A stretch of 30,077 bases of DNA. Source: Candidatus Moraniibacteriota bacterium. GTDB lineage: Bacteria; Patescibacteriota; Minisyncoccia; Moranbacterales; UBA2206. The first letter of the stretch is position 1. Each line of letters begins with the position of its first letter. Below are positions 1-7,239 of this stretch, in pieces. Below the pieces are notes generated by a model. It saw only the letters and a program-made list of their open reading frames with translations. It had not been told where the DNA came from and made no database searches. The translations under genes and the position numbers were made by a program. Location of the stretch: NCBI GenBank assembly GCA_003482885.1, contig DMXN01000007.1, positions 62,317 to 92,393 of the forward strand, given 5' to 3'.

Positions 1-53
1 AGAGCAACTGTTTTGTAAACAGTAGGTTATCGGTTCAACTCCGATCTTCGGCT
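1..53 (+). tRNA. tRNA-Thr (anticodon TGT), 5' end outside window
   Basis: The window opens inside this tRNA. Anticodon stem 7-11/19-23 encloses loop TTTGTAA, giving anticodon TGT at 14-16, which reads ACA (Thr). The T arm (29-45) carries a normal TTCAACT loop. The 3' acceptor strand CTTCGGC is at 46-52 and the discriminator T at 53. No CCA is encoded. The 5' acceptor strand and most of the D arm are missing because of the window edge. Confidence 0.9.
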
Positions 54-56
54 CAT

Positions 57-131
57 CGCAGATTGGCGGTAGAATCCGCCACGGCGAATTTTGTAAGCTG
101 TGAATCGTCGGTTTGAATCCGACAGACAGCT
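57..131 (+). pseudogene. degenerate tRNA-like remnant
   Basis: A canonical T arm is present at 107-123 (stem GTCGG/CCGAC, loop TTTGAAT). Upstream, ACGGC (81-85) can pair with GCTGT (97-101), but the loop between them is 11 bases instead of 7. It contains TTTGTAA, the same seven bases as the anticodon loop of the preceding tRNA-Thr. I find no 5' strand able to pair with the expected acceptor strand AGACAGC (124-130). It lies between tRNA-Thr(TGT) and tRNA-Tyr in an otherwise intact cluster. It may be a decayed duplicate or a tRNA with non-standard structure; I favour decay. Confidence 0.35.
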
Positions 132-160
132 CGGGAAAATTAAAAATTTAAAATAAAATT

Positions 161-243
161 GGGTCGGTGGCGGAGTGGTCAATCGCAGCTGACTGTAAAT
201 CAGCCGATTTCGGTCTACGGGGGTTCGAATCCCTCCCGGCCCA
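161..243 (+). tRNA. tRNA-Tyr (anticodon GTA)
   Basis: The acceptor strands GGGTCGG (161-167) and CCGGCCC (236-242) pair with one G-T wobble. The anticodon stem is GCTGA/TCAGC (188-192/200-204) with loop CTGTAAA, so the anticodon GTA is at 195-197. The long variable arm (about 205-218) is the class II feature expected of bacterial tRNA-Tyr. The T arm is at 219-235 with loop TTCGAAT, and the discriminator is A243. No CCA is encoded. Confidence 0.95.
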
Positions 244-262
244 CATAATTGATTAGAGATAT

Positions 263-335
263 GCCGTTGTAGCTCAGTTGGCAGAGCATTTCCATGGTAA
301 GGAAAAGGTCTCCGGTCCGATTCCGGACAACGGCT
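263..335 (+). tRNA. tRNA-Thr (anticodon GGT)
   Basis: The acceptor GCCGTTG (263-269) pairs perfectly with CAACGGC (328-334). The anticodon stem is TTTCC/GGAAA (289-293/301-305) with loop ATGGTAA, giving anticodon GGT at 296-298. The D arm reads AGCTCAGTTGGCAGAGC. The Thr-Tyr-Thr-(protein gene)-Trp order matches the conserved bacterial cluster that usually also holds tRNA-Gly, tuf, secE and nusG; rpmG takes the protein-gene place here. Confidence 0.95.
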
Positions 336-381
336 CACGGCAAATAAATAATTGCAATTATAATCAATAATTTATAATATT

Positions 382-537
382 ATGTCACGAGAAAATTTGG
401 CAAAAATGAAATGCGCGGAATGCGCCAACATTAATTATTTCACAACGAGAAATAAGAAAAAGTTAAAGGACAAATTGGAAATGAAAAAACATTGTCCGAA
501 ATGCAAGAAACATACGGCGCATAAGGAGATGAAGTAA
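382..537 (+). CDS. rpmG: 50S ribosomal protein L33
   Basis: This is a 51-residue basic protein beginning MSRENLAKMKCAECANINYF and ending in THAHK-like basic sequence (HTAHKEMK). It has the two CxxC pairs (CAEC near residues 11-14, CPKC near 38-41) of zinc-binding L33 and the usual family length. L33 sits on the large ribosomal subunit near the E site. The gene lies between tRNA-Thr(GGT) and tRNA-Trp, a position rpmG often has near tRNA-Trp/secE/nusG. A TATAAT (373-378) ends three bases before the start; I cannot say whether it is a promoter for this gene or chance in AT-rich sequence. Confidence 0.93.
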   Translation: MSRENLAKMKCAECANINYFTTRNKKKLKDKLEMKKHCPKCKKHTAHKEMK

Positions 538-576
538 GTTTTTTATTTTATTTGAAATTTGATTAGACGATTTTAA

Positions 577-990
577 CTATCGGCGGGTAATGTCCGTGGC
601 GACGGATGAAGGCGGGGTTCGTACAGTGGCAGTACGCCGGTCTCCAAAACCGGTGACGCAGGTTCGATTCCTGCACTCCGTGCAAATTAAAAACAGTCCG
701 CCGTGGTGGACTGTTTTTATGTAGACAGAAAATGATTTTAAAAAGAGTTTATTTTTCGCATTTAAACAGCTTTTGATATAGATAAGTAAATAGACAGAAA
801 ATAATATATATATAGCAATAAAGAAAAGAACAAAGTTCAATACATAGCCGAAAATTTGTCTTTCCAATGATCTGCTTGCGATAATATTGATATTTCGCGG
901 AACAAAATTAAAAACATAAAACACAAAAAGCGCCGAGATCATTCCCGTGAAAATAATTCTTGGCTTGGAAACAAATGTCCATTTTGCCAT
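577..990 (-). CDS. doubtful small membrane ORF (two hydrophobic helices)
   Basis: This is the only candidate in the roughly 400 bases between tRNA-Trp and the gene at 1090. Residues 1-85 are strongly hydrophobic, with two likely membrane segments (about 12-30 and 47-70). From about residue 90 the frame crosses the tRNA-Trp terminator and then the complement of tRNA-Trp itself, so the C-terminal third cannot be meaningful protein. Either the ORF is a chance AT-rich frame, or a real gene has lost its stop codon. There is no clear ribosome binding site and no family resemblance. Confidence 0.22.
   Translation of the reverse strand: MAKWTFVSKPRIIFTGMISALFVFYVFNFVPRNINIIASRSLERQIFGYVLNFVLFFIAIYILFSVYLLIYIKSCLNAKNKLFLKSFSVYIKTVHHGGLFLICTECRNRTCVTGFGDRRTATVRTPPSSVATDITRR
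612..682 (+). tRNA. tRNA-Trp (anticodon CCA)
   Basis: The acceptor GCGGGGT (612-618) pairs with ACTCCGT (675-681) using two G-T wobbles, one of them at the first pair, which is unusual. The D arm is GTAC-loop-GTAC. The anticodon stem CCGGT/ACCGG encloses CTCCAAA, giving CCA (Trp). The T arm is GCAGG-TTCGATT-CCTGC and the discriminator is G682. A terminator follows 9 bases later. Confidence 0.93.
691..719 (+). terminator. Rho-independent terminator after tRNA-Trp
   Basis: The arms AAACAGTCC (691-699) and GGACTGTTT (708-716) form a perfect stem that can be extended by GCC/GGT, and a T run follows. The 5' side carries an A run, so the hairpin could also stop transcription arriving on the minus strand. 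Confidence 0.85.
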
Positions 991-1089
991 AAAGCTTTTT
1001 TATAATTGTTATTATTACTATTGTATTTTACATTCGCGCCGATAGCAAGTAAATTTTATTTAATATTTTTTTTATGTTAAAATATAATC

Positions 1090-2292
1090 ATGAAAAAAAT
1101 AATTGTTGTTGGCATAACTTTGGTTATTGCTATTTTCGGACTGACTTTAGTTTTTTTACGAATTGTTGGAAAAAATAAAATAGCAAAAAATAACGCAATA
1201 AATATAAATGTGCCGAGAAAAAATCAAGCTATTCCCGCATCCGTTTTTATTCCAGAAAAAATTATTTCCAATAAATTCGGCTGGCTGGGCGGAGGAACGG
1301 ATGATACCGGCGAAGGCATTATTGCGCGAGGAGGCTTATGGGTGCGAACAGGCCCTCCCGGTCCTTTCGTTTGGGATATAATGCAGAAATCAAAAGACGC
1401 CGGTTTTAATTTCGCTGTCGCCGATCAAATAGTTAATAATTTTCAAAAAAATAATATTAGCATTTTAGCCATCATTTTTCCTTTTGCTGATTGGGATCAG
1501 AAAAATTTGGTTAACTCCGCCGATTGCAAGGTTTCCGATATCGATGAGTTTTTAATTAAAAACGACAAGAAAGGACGCGGCGTGTATTTGCCCTATTATC
1601 GTTGCAATCCGAATGATTGGGCGGCCTATCAAGAATTTGTTAAAGCGATAGTTGAGCGTTATGACGGCGATGGGATAAATGATATGCATGGATTGAAAAT
1701 TCCGATTAAATATTGGGAAGTGATGAATGAACCGGATTTGCAATATAAAAGCAACTCTCCATACGGAGAATTTGATCGCTCGACATTTTATCGGCAAGGT
1801 CCGGAGGAGTATGCTCGATTGCTGGTTGAAACTTCAAAGGCGATTCGTTTGGCTGATTCGGAAGCAAAAATTTTAATTGCCGCTCCGGCGGGAGCGGATG
1901 AGCGGGCACTGTCTTTCTATCGGGAAGTATTTAAAAATGCCGATGCTCGAAATGCTTTTGACATTGGAAATATCCATTGCATCGCCAATGATCAGAATAC
2001 TCATGATTTTAATGTCGGTCCGTACAAAAAAATGCTGGCTGATTCGAGTATCGCGGATAAGCCAATTTGGGTAACGGAAGCGGATGCGATGTATGGCAAA
2101 ATCGGCGAGGAAAATTATCAAAGCACAAAGAAAAGCGCAACCGGCGCAATTGCTGCCGGAGCGGAAAGAATATTTTTTACCGGAGATATTTTTGACGATC
2201 AGCGCACTGATTTGTCCCAGCTCGATTCCGGCGTCAACACCTATCCCAGTGAAGAAAAATTTCGAGAAATTGTCAAGGGTTTTTTGAAATAA
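1090..2292 (+). CDS. membrane-anchored clan GH-A glycoside hydrolase-like protein
   Basis: The 400-residue protein has a single N-terminal membrane segment (residues 4-25, with KK before it), so the body probably faces outside the cell. The remainder resembles a (beta/alpha)8 glycosidase of clan GH-A (GH39/GH5-like). YWEVMNEPD near 208-216 provides the candidate acid/base E214, and PIWVTEAD near 325-332 provides the candidate nucleophile E330, about 116 residues later as expected for this fold. Substrate cannot be read from the sequence; surface glycan or host polysaccharide trimming is a guess. It stands alone between the tRNA cluster and the lexA-like operon. A TATAAT ends one base before the ATG, too close to serve this start. 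Confidence 0.72.
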   Translation: MKKIIVVGITLVIAIFGLTLVFLRIVGKNKIAKNNAININVPRKNQAIPASVFIPEKIISNKFGWLGGGTDDTGEGIIARGGLWVRTGPPGPFVWDIMQKSKDAGFNFAVADQIVNNFQKNNISILAIIFPFADWDQKNLVNSADCKVSDIDEFLIKNDKKGRGVYLPYYRCNPNDWAAYQEFVKAIVERYDGDGINDMHGLKIPIKYWEVMNEPDLQYKSNSPYGEFDRSTFYRQGPEEYARLLVETSKAIRLADSEAKILIAAPAGADERALSFYREVFKNADARNAFDIGNIHCIANDQNTHDFNVGPYKKMLADSSIADKPIWVTEADAMYGKIGEENYQSTKKSATGAIAAGAERIFFTGDIFDDQRTDLSQLDSGVNTYPSEEKFREIVKGFLK

Positions 2293-2326
2293 AAATAATC
2301 ACTCAAATGTTGCTTATTTAAAGCAC

Positions 2327-2353
2327 TTGACAGTGTAATAATGTTCATATAAT
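2327..2353 (+). promoter_or_regulatory. promoter of the lexA-like/R-M operon
   Basis: The -35 TTGACA (2327-2332) and -10 TATAAT (2348-2353) are both perfect matches, separated by 15 bases, which is short. The start codon is at 2362, only 8 bases after the -10 box, so the mRNA would have almost no 5' leader. An imperfect inverted pair TGACA/TGTTCA (2328-2332 and 2342-2347) lies between the boxes and might be an operator for the encoded repressor; this is weak. Confidence 0.6.
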
Positions 2354-2361
2354 ATTAAAAT

Positions 2362-3003
2362 ATGAGTATAAAATTAACTTCAAAACAACGAAAAGTTTTA
2401 GAATTTATATACACATTTTTAGAAAATTCCGGATTTCCGCCGTCTATTTCGGATTTGAAAGAAGAATTGAATGTGTCTTCAAATCAATCAGTTCTAAATT
2501 TTTTATATATTCTTGAAAAAAAAGAATATATAAAACGAGAAGGGGGACAAGCGCGAGGAATAAAAATTTTACCTTTGGGCTACAGGGAAATCGGAAAAAA
2601 TCCTTTAATTAAAATGGCCGGCATTAGCGCTGGCGGGTCTTATGTTGAATCTTTTGTCAATGCTTTTTCTTTTTTTCCACTGGCGGAAAAAGTTTTGGAA
2701 AATGAAAAAATAAATGAATCGAAAGATAGAGTTTTTGTTATTCAGGTAGCGGGAGATTCCATGATCAATGCCGGAATTGATGATGGAGATAGCTTGCTTA
2801 TTAAAGAATCAAAAGAATATAAAAGTGGCGATATTGTAATTGCGCGAACAGATGCTGGCACGACCGTAAAACGCTTTATTGCTGATGGCGGAAAAAGATA
2901 CTTGCAGCCGGAAAATCCGGCTTATGAAAAAATGATAATAATTCCCGGCGAAGTGCAATTTCAGGGCAAAGTAATTCTAAATCTTTCTAAAATAAATAAA
3001 TAA
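2362..3003 (+). CDS. lexA: LexA-like transcriptional repressor (S24 self-cleaving)
   Basis: The 213-residue protein has a LexA-type winged helix-turn-helix at about residues 4-66 (LTSKQRKVLEFIYTFLENSG start, then a recognition region with SSNQSVLNFL). A C-terminal S24 peptidase domain follows. Catalytic Ser is in AGDSM (S133) and catalytic Lys in TTVKRF (K170), the same 37-residue spacing as in E. coli LexA. The candidate cleavage bond is A86-G87 in KMAGISAGG; the stretch between it and the Ser is longer than usual. LexA represses DNA-damage genes and is inactivated by RecA-stimulated autocleavage. The next gene, the R-M fusion, starts one base after its stop, so it probably controls that operon, either as the cell's SOS repressor or as a dedicated controller. 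Confidence 0.85.
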   Translation: MSIKLTSKQRKVLEFIYTFLENSGFPPSISDLKEELNVSSNQSVLNFLYILEKKEYIKREGGQARGIKILPLGYREIGKNPLIKMAGISAGGSYVESFVNAFSFFPLAEKVLENEKINESKDRVFVIQVAGDSMINAGIDDGDSLLIKESKEYKSGDIVIARTDAGTTVKRFIADGGKRYLQPENPAYEKMIIIPGEVQFQGKVILNLSKINK

Positions 3004-3004
3004 T

Positions 3005-4924
3005 ATGACAGATCAAAAAAAAACAAGTGAAATTTTGGGAAAAATTTTTCGTAATCCCGATATGCAATATGGACTTTCTGTTTTTGAAGGAATTAAAATA
3101 GAAGAGGTTTTGGATCTTTCTGAAAAAGAAGGAAAATATTATTTACCATGCTTAAAGAGAAATAAAAAAATAGTAGCCAAACCGGAAGAGATTGTGCGAC
3201 AATTAATGATTTATAAATTAATCCATTTTTATAAATATCCGCCTGATCGCATGGATGTGGAAGTTGATGTGCAATTCGGGCGGGAGATTGGAAAAAAACG
3301 CGCGGACATTGTCATTTATCGCGAAGATGGAAGGACGCCATATCTCGTAATGGAAGTTAAAAAACCGGATATTAAAGATGGATTGGGGCAACTCAAAAGT
3401 TATGCTAATGCTACCGGCGCGCCAATTTTGGTTTTGACAGATGGAAAAATCCAAAATAATATTCTGCGGACTGATCCGAATCTTTTTGAAGATTTGCCGG
3501 AAATTCCCAAATTTAATGAAACAGTGGAAGATGTGCGGTCAAAAAAAATAACCTATGAAGATCTTGATGAAATTCCAAATTTGCAGCAGCTCGTTTATGA
3601 ATTGCAAGAAGTTGTTTTATCTAATAGCGGGGTAAATTCTTTTGATGAAATTTTTAAATTAATTTATGCCAAGCTTTATGATGACATACGCACGCCGAGA
3701 AATGAAAATAGAAGATTTCGAGTAATTGCCGGGGCGACCAATAAAGAAAATCTAGATAATATTTCCCGTTTATTTGAAGACGCAAAAAATCAATGGCGTG
3801 AAGTTTTCAAGCCCAATGATGAAATAGAAATTCCGGAAAATGTTGTCGTGCCAACTGTTTCGCTTTTGCAAAAATATCGATTGTTTGGTTCAAATTTACA
3901 AGTGATTGATGACGCTTTTGAATATTTGATAAATTTAGATGCCAAAGGCGAGAAGGGGCAATATTTTACGCCGCGCCATGTGATTGATATGGCGATCAAA
4001 ATGCTTAACCCGACTTCCAATGATTATATAATTGATACAGCAGCGGGGTCTTGCGGATTTTTGCTTCATGCGATGCAATATGTTTGGAAAAACGAAATTA
4101 CTAAAAAAAAATATGGCGACAGGTATGATGTGGAGCAAAAAGATTATGCCGAAAAAAGATTGTTTGGAATTGATTTTGATCCGCGAAGTGTAAAAATTGG
4201 AAAGGCGATGATGCTTATTGCGGGAGATGGAAAAACAAATATTACTTTTGCGAATTCTTTGGATAGCGAAAATTGGAACGAGGATGCGCGCGCCAAATTT
4301 CGTCCGTTCCTGCAAACTTTTGAAAATTCAGATGAGAATCGGAGAAATCAAGAAAAATTGACGGATTTTAATTTTGATATCGTACTTACTAATCCGCCGT
4401 TTGCCGGAGAAATAAAAGGCGTGCTTTTGAATCGTTATGATCTTGGTTTTAAATGGAACAAGGATTTTGAAAAAACTTCCAAACATCAAAACAAAGTTTC
4501 GCGTGATGTTTTGTTTATTGAACGCGATTTGAATTTTCTAAAACCGGGCGGAAGAATGGCAATCGTTTTGCCGCAAGGAGTTTTAAATAATACGCAGATG
4601 CAATATGTTCGCCAGTTTATTCTAGGCAAAGCAAAACTTTTAGCAGTTGTTGGGCTAAGCGGTAATACTTTTAAACCACATACTGGCACAAAAACTTCGG
4701 TTTTATTTTTACAGAAATGGAAAAATGACGAAGAAGTTTTAGAAGATTATCCAATTTTTATGGCGGTTTCTAAGAAAGGGGGTAAAGATACTTCCGGCGA
4801 ATATGTTTATAAAAAAGACAACGACGGGAATGTTATGTTTGACGATTTCGGAAAGAAAATTATCGATCATGATTTGGATGAAATCGCGGAGGAGTTTTTG
4901 AGGTTTAATGAGGCAAAAAAATAA
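3005..4924 (+). CDS. hsdM: R-M fusion: HsdR-N-type nuclease domain plus HsdM N6-adenine methyltransferase
   Basis: The protein has 639 residues and three parts. Residues about 55-160 resemble the N-terminal nuclease domain of type I HsdR, with PD-(D/E)XK residues D101 (KRADIVIY) and E117-x-K119 (VMEVKKPD). Residues about 210-310 are helical, like the HsdM N-terminus. Residues 315-600 form the N6-adenine methyltransferase, with SAM-binding motif I DTAAGSCGF (344-352) and catalytic NPPF (463-466). Its likely role is sequence-specific adenine methylation and cleavage together with the HsdS encoded at 5465. No SF2 helicase/translocase gene follows, so the layout resembles BcgI-type (type IIB) enzymes, where one chain holds nuclease and methylase, rather than classical type I. 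The active-site residues look intact. It lies in the second position of a tightly packed four-gene operon. Confidence 0.88.
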   Translation: MTDQKKTSEILGKIFRNPDMQYGLSVFEGIKIEEVLDLSEKEGKYYLPCLKRNKKIVAKPEEIVRQLMIYKLIHFYKYPPDRMDVEVDVQFGREIGKKRADIVIYREDGRTPYLVMEVKKPDIKDGLGQLKSYANATGAPILVLTDGKIQNNILRTDPNLFEDLPEIPKFNETVEDVRSKKITYEDLDEIPNLQQLVYELQEVVLSNSGVNSFDEIFKLIYAKLYDDIRTPRNENRRFRVIAGATNKENLDNISRLFEDAKNQWREVFKPNDEIEIPENVVVPTVSLLQKYRLFGSNLQVIDDAFEYLINLDAKGEKGQYFTPRHVIDMAIKMLNPTSNDYIIDTAAGSCGFLLHAMQYVWKNEITKKKYGDRYDVEQKDYAEKRLFGIDFDPRSVKIGKAMMLIAGDGKTNITFANSLDSENWNEDARAKFRPFLQTFENSDENRRNQEKLTDFNFDIVLTNPPFAGEIKGVLLNRYDLGFKWNKDFEKTSKHQNKVSRDVLFIERDLNFLKPGGRMAIVLPQGVLNNTQMQYVRQFILGKAKLLAVVGLSGNTFKPHTGTKTSVLFLQKWKNDEEVLEDYPIFMAVSKKGGKDTSGEYVYKKDNDGNVMFDDFGKKIIDHDLDEIAEEFLRFNEAKK

Positions 4925-4932
4925 TAAACCAT

Positions 4933-5463
4933 ATGGACTTATCGCACCTAGATAAAAAATATTTTATTGATACTCGCATATATAATTGTCCTTTTTGTAG
5001 AAGAGGAAACGTAGTCTATAGAATTATAGATAGTTTTATTTTTGATTGGAGTAATGAAAGTAAAGTATTTGGCTATTTGGTGAAATGTGGGTCAAACGGA
5101 TGTGAAAAAATATCATTGCATTTTAGTAAAAAAGAGTTAAGAAAAACAACTCGGTCTGAATATGGCTTAACATTAATGAATGAATTTAAAGACAATATTG
5201 ATCTCGATAACGAGTTTTTTTATTCAAGGCCAACATCATTTTTCACTATCGATGAGCGAATAAATAAAAAAATTAGAGATCTTGTTTTTGAAGCAGAACA
5301 ATCAAGGCAGGCTAATCTTCTTGTTGGTGGTTCTGCTTGCTTAAGGAAGGTTATATATGAATTATTGGAATTTGAAAAATCAATACTGAGAGATAAAAAA
5401 ACAGGGCATGCTAATTATCAAGAAAGCATAAGGAACTTAAAAAATAAATTTCCTAAAAAATAG
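4933..5463 (+). CDS. zinc-ribbon/DUF4145-like protein inside the R-M operon
   Basis: The protein has 176 residues. The N-terminus holds two cysteine pairs, CPFC (19-22) and CGSNGC (52-57), suggesting a zinc ribbon. The C-terminal 70 residues (EAEQSRQANLLVGGSACLRK followed by a helical segment) resemble DUF4145, a helical domain often encoded within R-M and other defence loci. Its biochemical role is unknown. It begins 8 bases after the methylase stop and ends one base before hsdS, so it is co-transcribed and probably co-acquired with the R-M genes. Confidence 0.75.
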   Translation: MDLSHLDKKYFIDTRIYNCPFCRRGNVVYRIIDSFIFDWSNESKVFGYLVKCGSNGCEKISLHFSKKELRKTTRSEYGLTLMNEFKDNIDLDNEFFYSRPTSFFTIDERINKKIRDLVFEAEQSRQANLLVGGSACLRKVIYELLEFEKSILRDKKTGHANYQESIRNLKNKFPKK

Positions 5464-5464
5464 T

Positions 5465-6832
5465 ATGGTAAATTTCTCGATAATCAAAAAATCCCAACTC
5501 GAAGGCGCGACGCGGATTGATGCGGAATATTATCAGCCGGAGTATTTGGAAATTGTAAAAAAAGTGAGTGATTATCCAAGATTATCTGACTTAGCAAAGA
5601 ATATTGTGTGTGGTCCTTTTGGTTCCGCAATTTTAAATTCGGATTATAGAGAAACGGGAATACCCCTTCTCAGAGTTACGAATTTGAATAATGACTTCAT
5701 AAATTGTGAAAATATAATTTATATAGAAGAAAATCTAAGTAATTCTCTAAAAAAATATCAAGTTTTTCCAGATGATATTGTAGTTTCCCAAAGAGGGACA
5801 GTAGCGATGTTTTCCTTGGTAACTGATGAGTATAAAAAATATAATATAAGCGCTAATTTGATTTCAATTTTAAATTCTGAAAAAATAAATTTTCTTTATT
5901 TGTTGGCGTTTTTGAATTCAAAATTTGGTATTTCGCAAATTTTAAGAAAAGTTTCTGGACAGGTTCAGGAAAAGATAACGACAGATGACATAAGAGATAT
6001 TCTAGTGTTTTTGCCGAAAGAAAAAATCCAAAATGAGATCGCTAATTTTATTCTTGAATCAGAAAACGAAATAAAAAAATCAAAATTATTTTACCAACAA
6101 GCCGAAAATTTGCTTTTGGAAGAATTGGGATTAAAAGATTTTGAAAATAATAAAAGCTTATTTTCTATCGTGAATTTATCAGAAGTGGAAACTGTCAATC
6201 GCATAGATGCGGAATATTTTCAGAAAAAATATAAAATTATTTTAGAAAAAATTCAAAAAAACAACGCACACAAATTGGGCGATTTGGTTTCAATGAAAAA
6301 AGGCATTGAGGTTGGGGCGGAAGAATATCAGGAAGATGGCAAGGTTTTTATTCGCGTTAGCAGTATGACAAAATATGGAATTGCAGAAAGTGATCAAAAA
6401 TACTTGAGTGATAAATTATATGAACGATTGAAAGAAAACTTTGAGCCGAAAAAAGGCGAAATTTTATTGACCAAAGACGCAACGCTGGGAGTGGCGTGTG
6501 TTTTAAAGCAAGATATTCAAGGAATTATTTCCGGAGGAACTTTGCGATTGAAATTAAAGGATACGGAAATCGAGGCTGAATATTTGGCGCTTTGTTTAAA
6601 TTCTATCATTGGTCAAATGCAAGCTGAAAGAGATGCCGGTGGATCAGTGATTGCGCATTGGAAACCGGAACAAATTAAAAATGTCATAATCCCAGTTTTG
6701 CCAAAAGAAATTCAGCTAAAAATTTCCGAACTTGTCCGGAAATCTCACGAAGCGCGAAAGAAATCGAAAGAATTACTAGAAGAGGCGAAAAGGAAAGTTG
6801 AAGAAATGATTGAGAAAGAAGCGGGGGAATAA
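5465..6832 (+). CDS. hsdS: restriction-modification specificity subunit HsdS
   Basis: The 455-residue protein consists of two half-repeats, as in type I S subunits. Each half opens with a near-identical block: RIDAEYYQPEY at 17-27 and RIDAEYFQKKY at 246-256. A target recognition domain and a helical spacer follow in each half (central helix about 195-222, C-terminal charged helix about 425-453). The two different target recognition domains would each read one half of a bipartite site. It should assemble with the methylase-nuclease fusion at 3005. It starts one base after the preceding stop and ends the operon. The halves otherwise diverge, so two different half-sites are expected. Confidence 0.92.
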   Translation: MVNFSIIKKSQLEGATRIDAEYYQPEYLEIVKKVSDYPRLSDLAKNIVCGPFGSAILNSDYRETGIPLLRVTNLNNDFINCENIIYIEENLSNSLKKYQVFPDDIVVSQRGTVAMFSLVTDEYKKYNISANLISILNSEKINFLYLLAFLNSKFGISQILRKVSGQVQEKITTDDIRDILVFLPKEKIQNEIANFILESENEIKKSKLFYQQAENLLLEELGLKDFENNKSLFSIVNLSEVETVNRIDAEYFQKKYKIILEKIQKNNAHKLGDLVSMKKGIEVGAEEYQEDGKVFIRVSSMTKYGIAESDQKYLSDKLYERLKENFEPKKGEILLTKDATLGVACVLKQDIQGIISGGTLRLKLKDTEIEAEYLALCLNSIIGQMQAERDAGGSVIAHWKPEQIKNVIIPVLPKEIQLKISELVRKSHEARKKSKELLEEAKRKVEEMIEKEAGE

Positions 6833-6933
6833 TCTTTATATTTTGTGTCAAATTTTAAAACAATCAAAGATAGATTTGGCAAAATTAAAAAAAAATATTA
6901 TTCGGATATAATTTATTTAAAGTTAATTCTTAA

Positions 6934-7155
6934 TTTTATAAATTCTATGCGTACAACAAATGCAAAACCAAAATCAAAAAAGCATGGGAAAAAATCGGCG
7001 AACAAATGATTTTTATGTTTGACTATGGTGATGACTGGCGATTTTTAGTGAAACTGGAAGATATCAAACCGGTTCAAGAAAAACAAAAATACCCGGCGAT
7101 TTTAGAAAAGAAAGGAAAAGCCCCAGAGCAATATTCGCCAGCGGAGAATTTTTAG
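6934..7155 (+). pseudogene. remnant of a pRiA4b ORF-3-like gene
   Basis: This lies in the roughly 400-base interval between hsdS and radC. The frame opened by a stop at 6931 encodes FMFDYGDDWRFLVKLEDI followed by YPAILEKKGKAPEQYSP. It strongly resembles the C-terminal third of the pRiA4b ORF-3-like family, whose hallmark is an F-x-YDFGDDW block near the C-terminus. No N-terminal part is seen, and the only in-frame ATG (7006) would give 49 residues. I read it as a decayed fragment. The rest of the interval (6833-6930) shows nothing recognisable. Confidence 0.6.
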
Positions 7156-7182
7156 TTATCATTTAGTCGTAAAAAATAATAT

Positions 7183-7210
7183 TTGACAGGAATATTTATA
7201 GTGATAGAAT
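7183..7210 (+). promoter_or_regulatory. radC promoter
   Basis: The -35 is TTGACA (7183-7188, perfect) and the -10 is TAGAAT (7205-7210, five of six) with a 16-base spacer. Transcription would start near 7217, leaving a leader of roughly 20 bases before the radC start at 7240. Confidence 0.6.
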
Positions 7211-7239
7211 GTCATTATAAGTTTTGGTTTTTGAAAAAA

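Noticed and set aside
1083..1088. TATAAT directly before the gene at 1090
   Set aside because: It ends one base before the ATG, so transcription would start inside the gene. The N-terminal membrane anchor argues against a later start.
2320..2361. LexA box in front of the lexA-like gene
   Set aside because: Neither CTGT-N8-ACAG nor the Gram-positive GAAC/GTTC type is present. Only an imperfect TGACA/TGTTCA pair was seen, so I do not claim an operator.
7183..7239. Longer radC frame starting TTG at 7183
   Set aside because: The proposed start is the -35 box of the radC promoter, and the added residues are not family-like. ATG 7240 gives the usual N-terminus.
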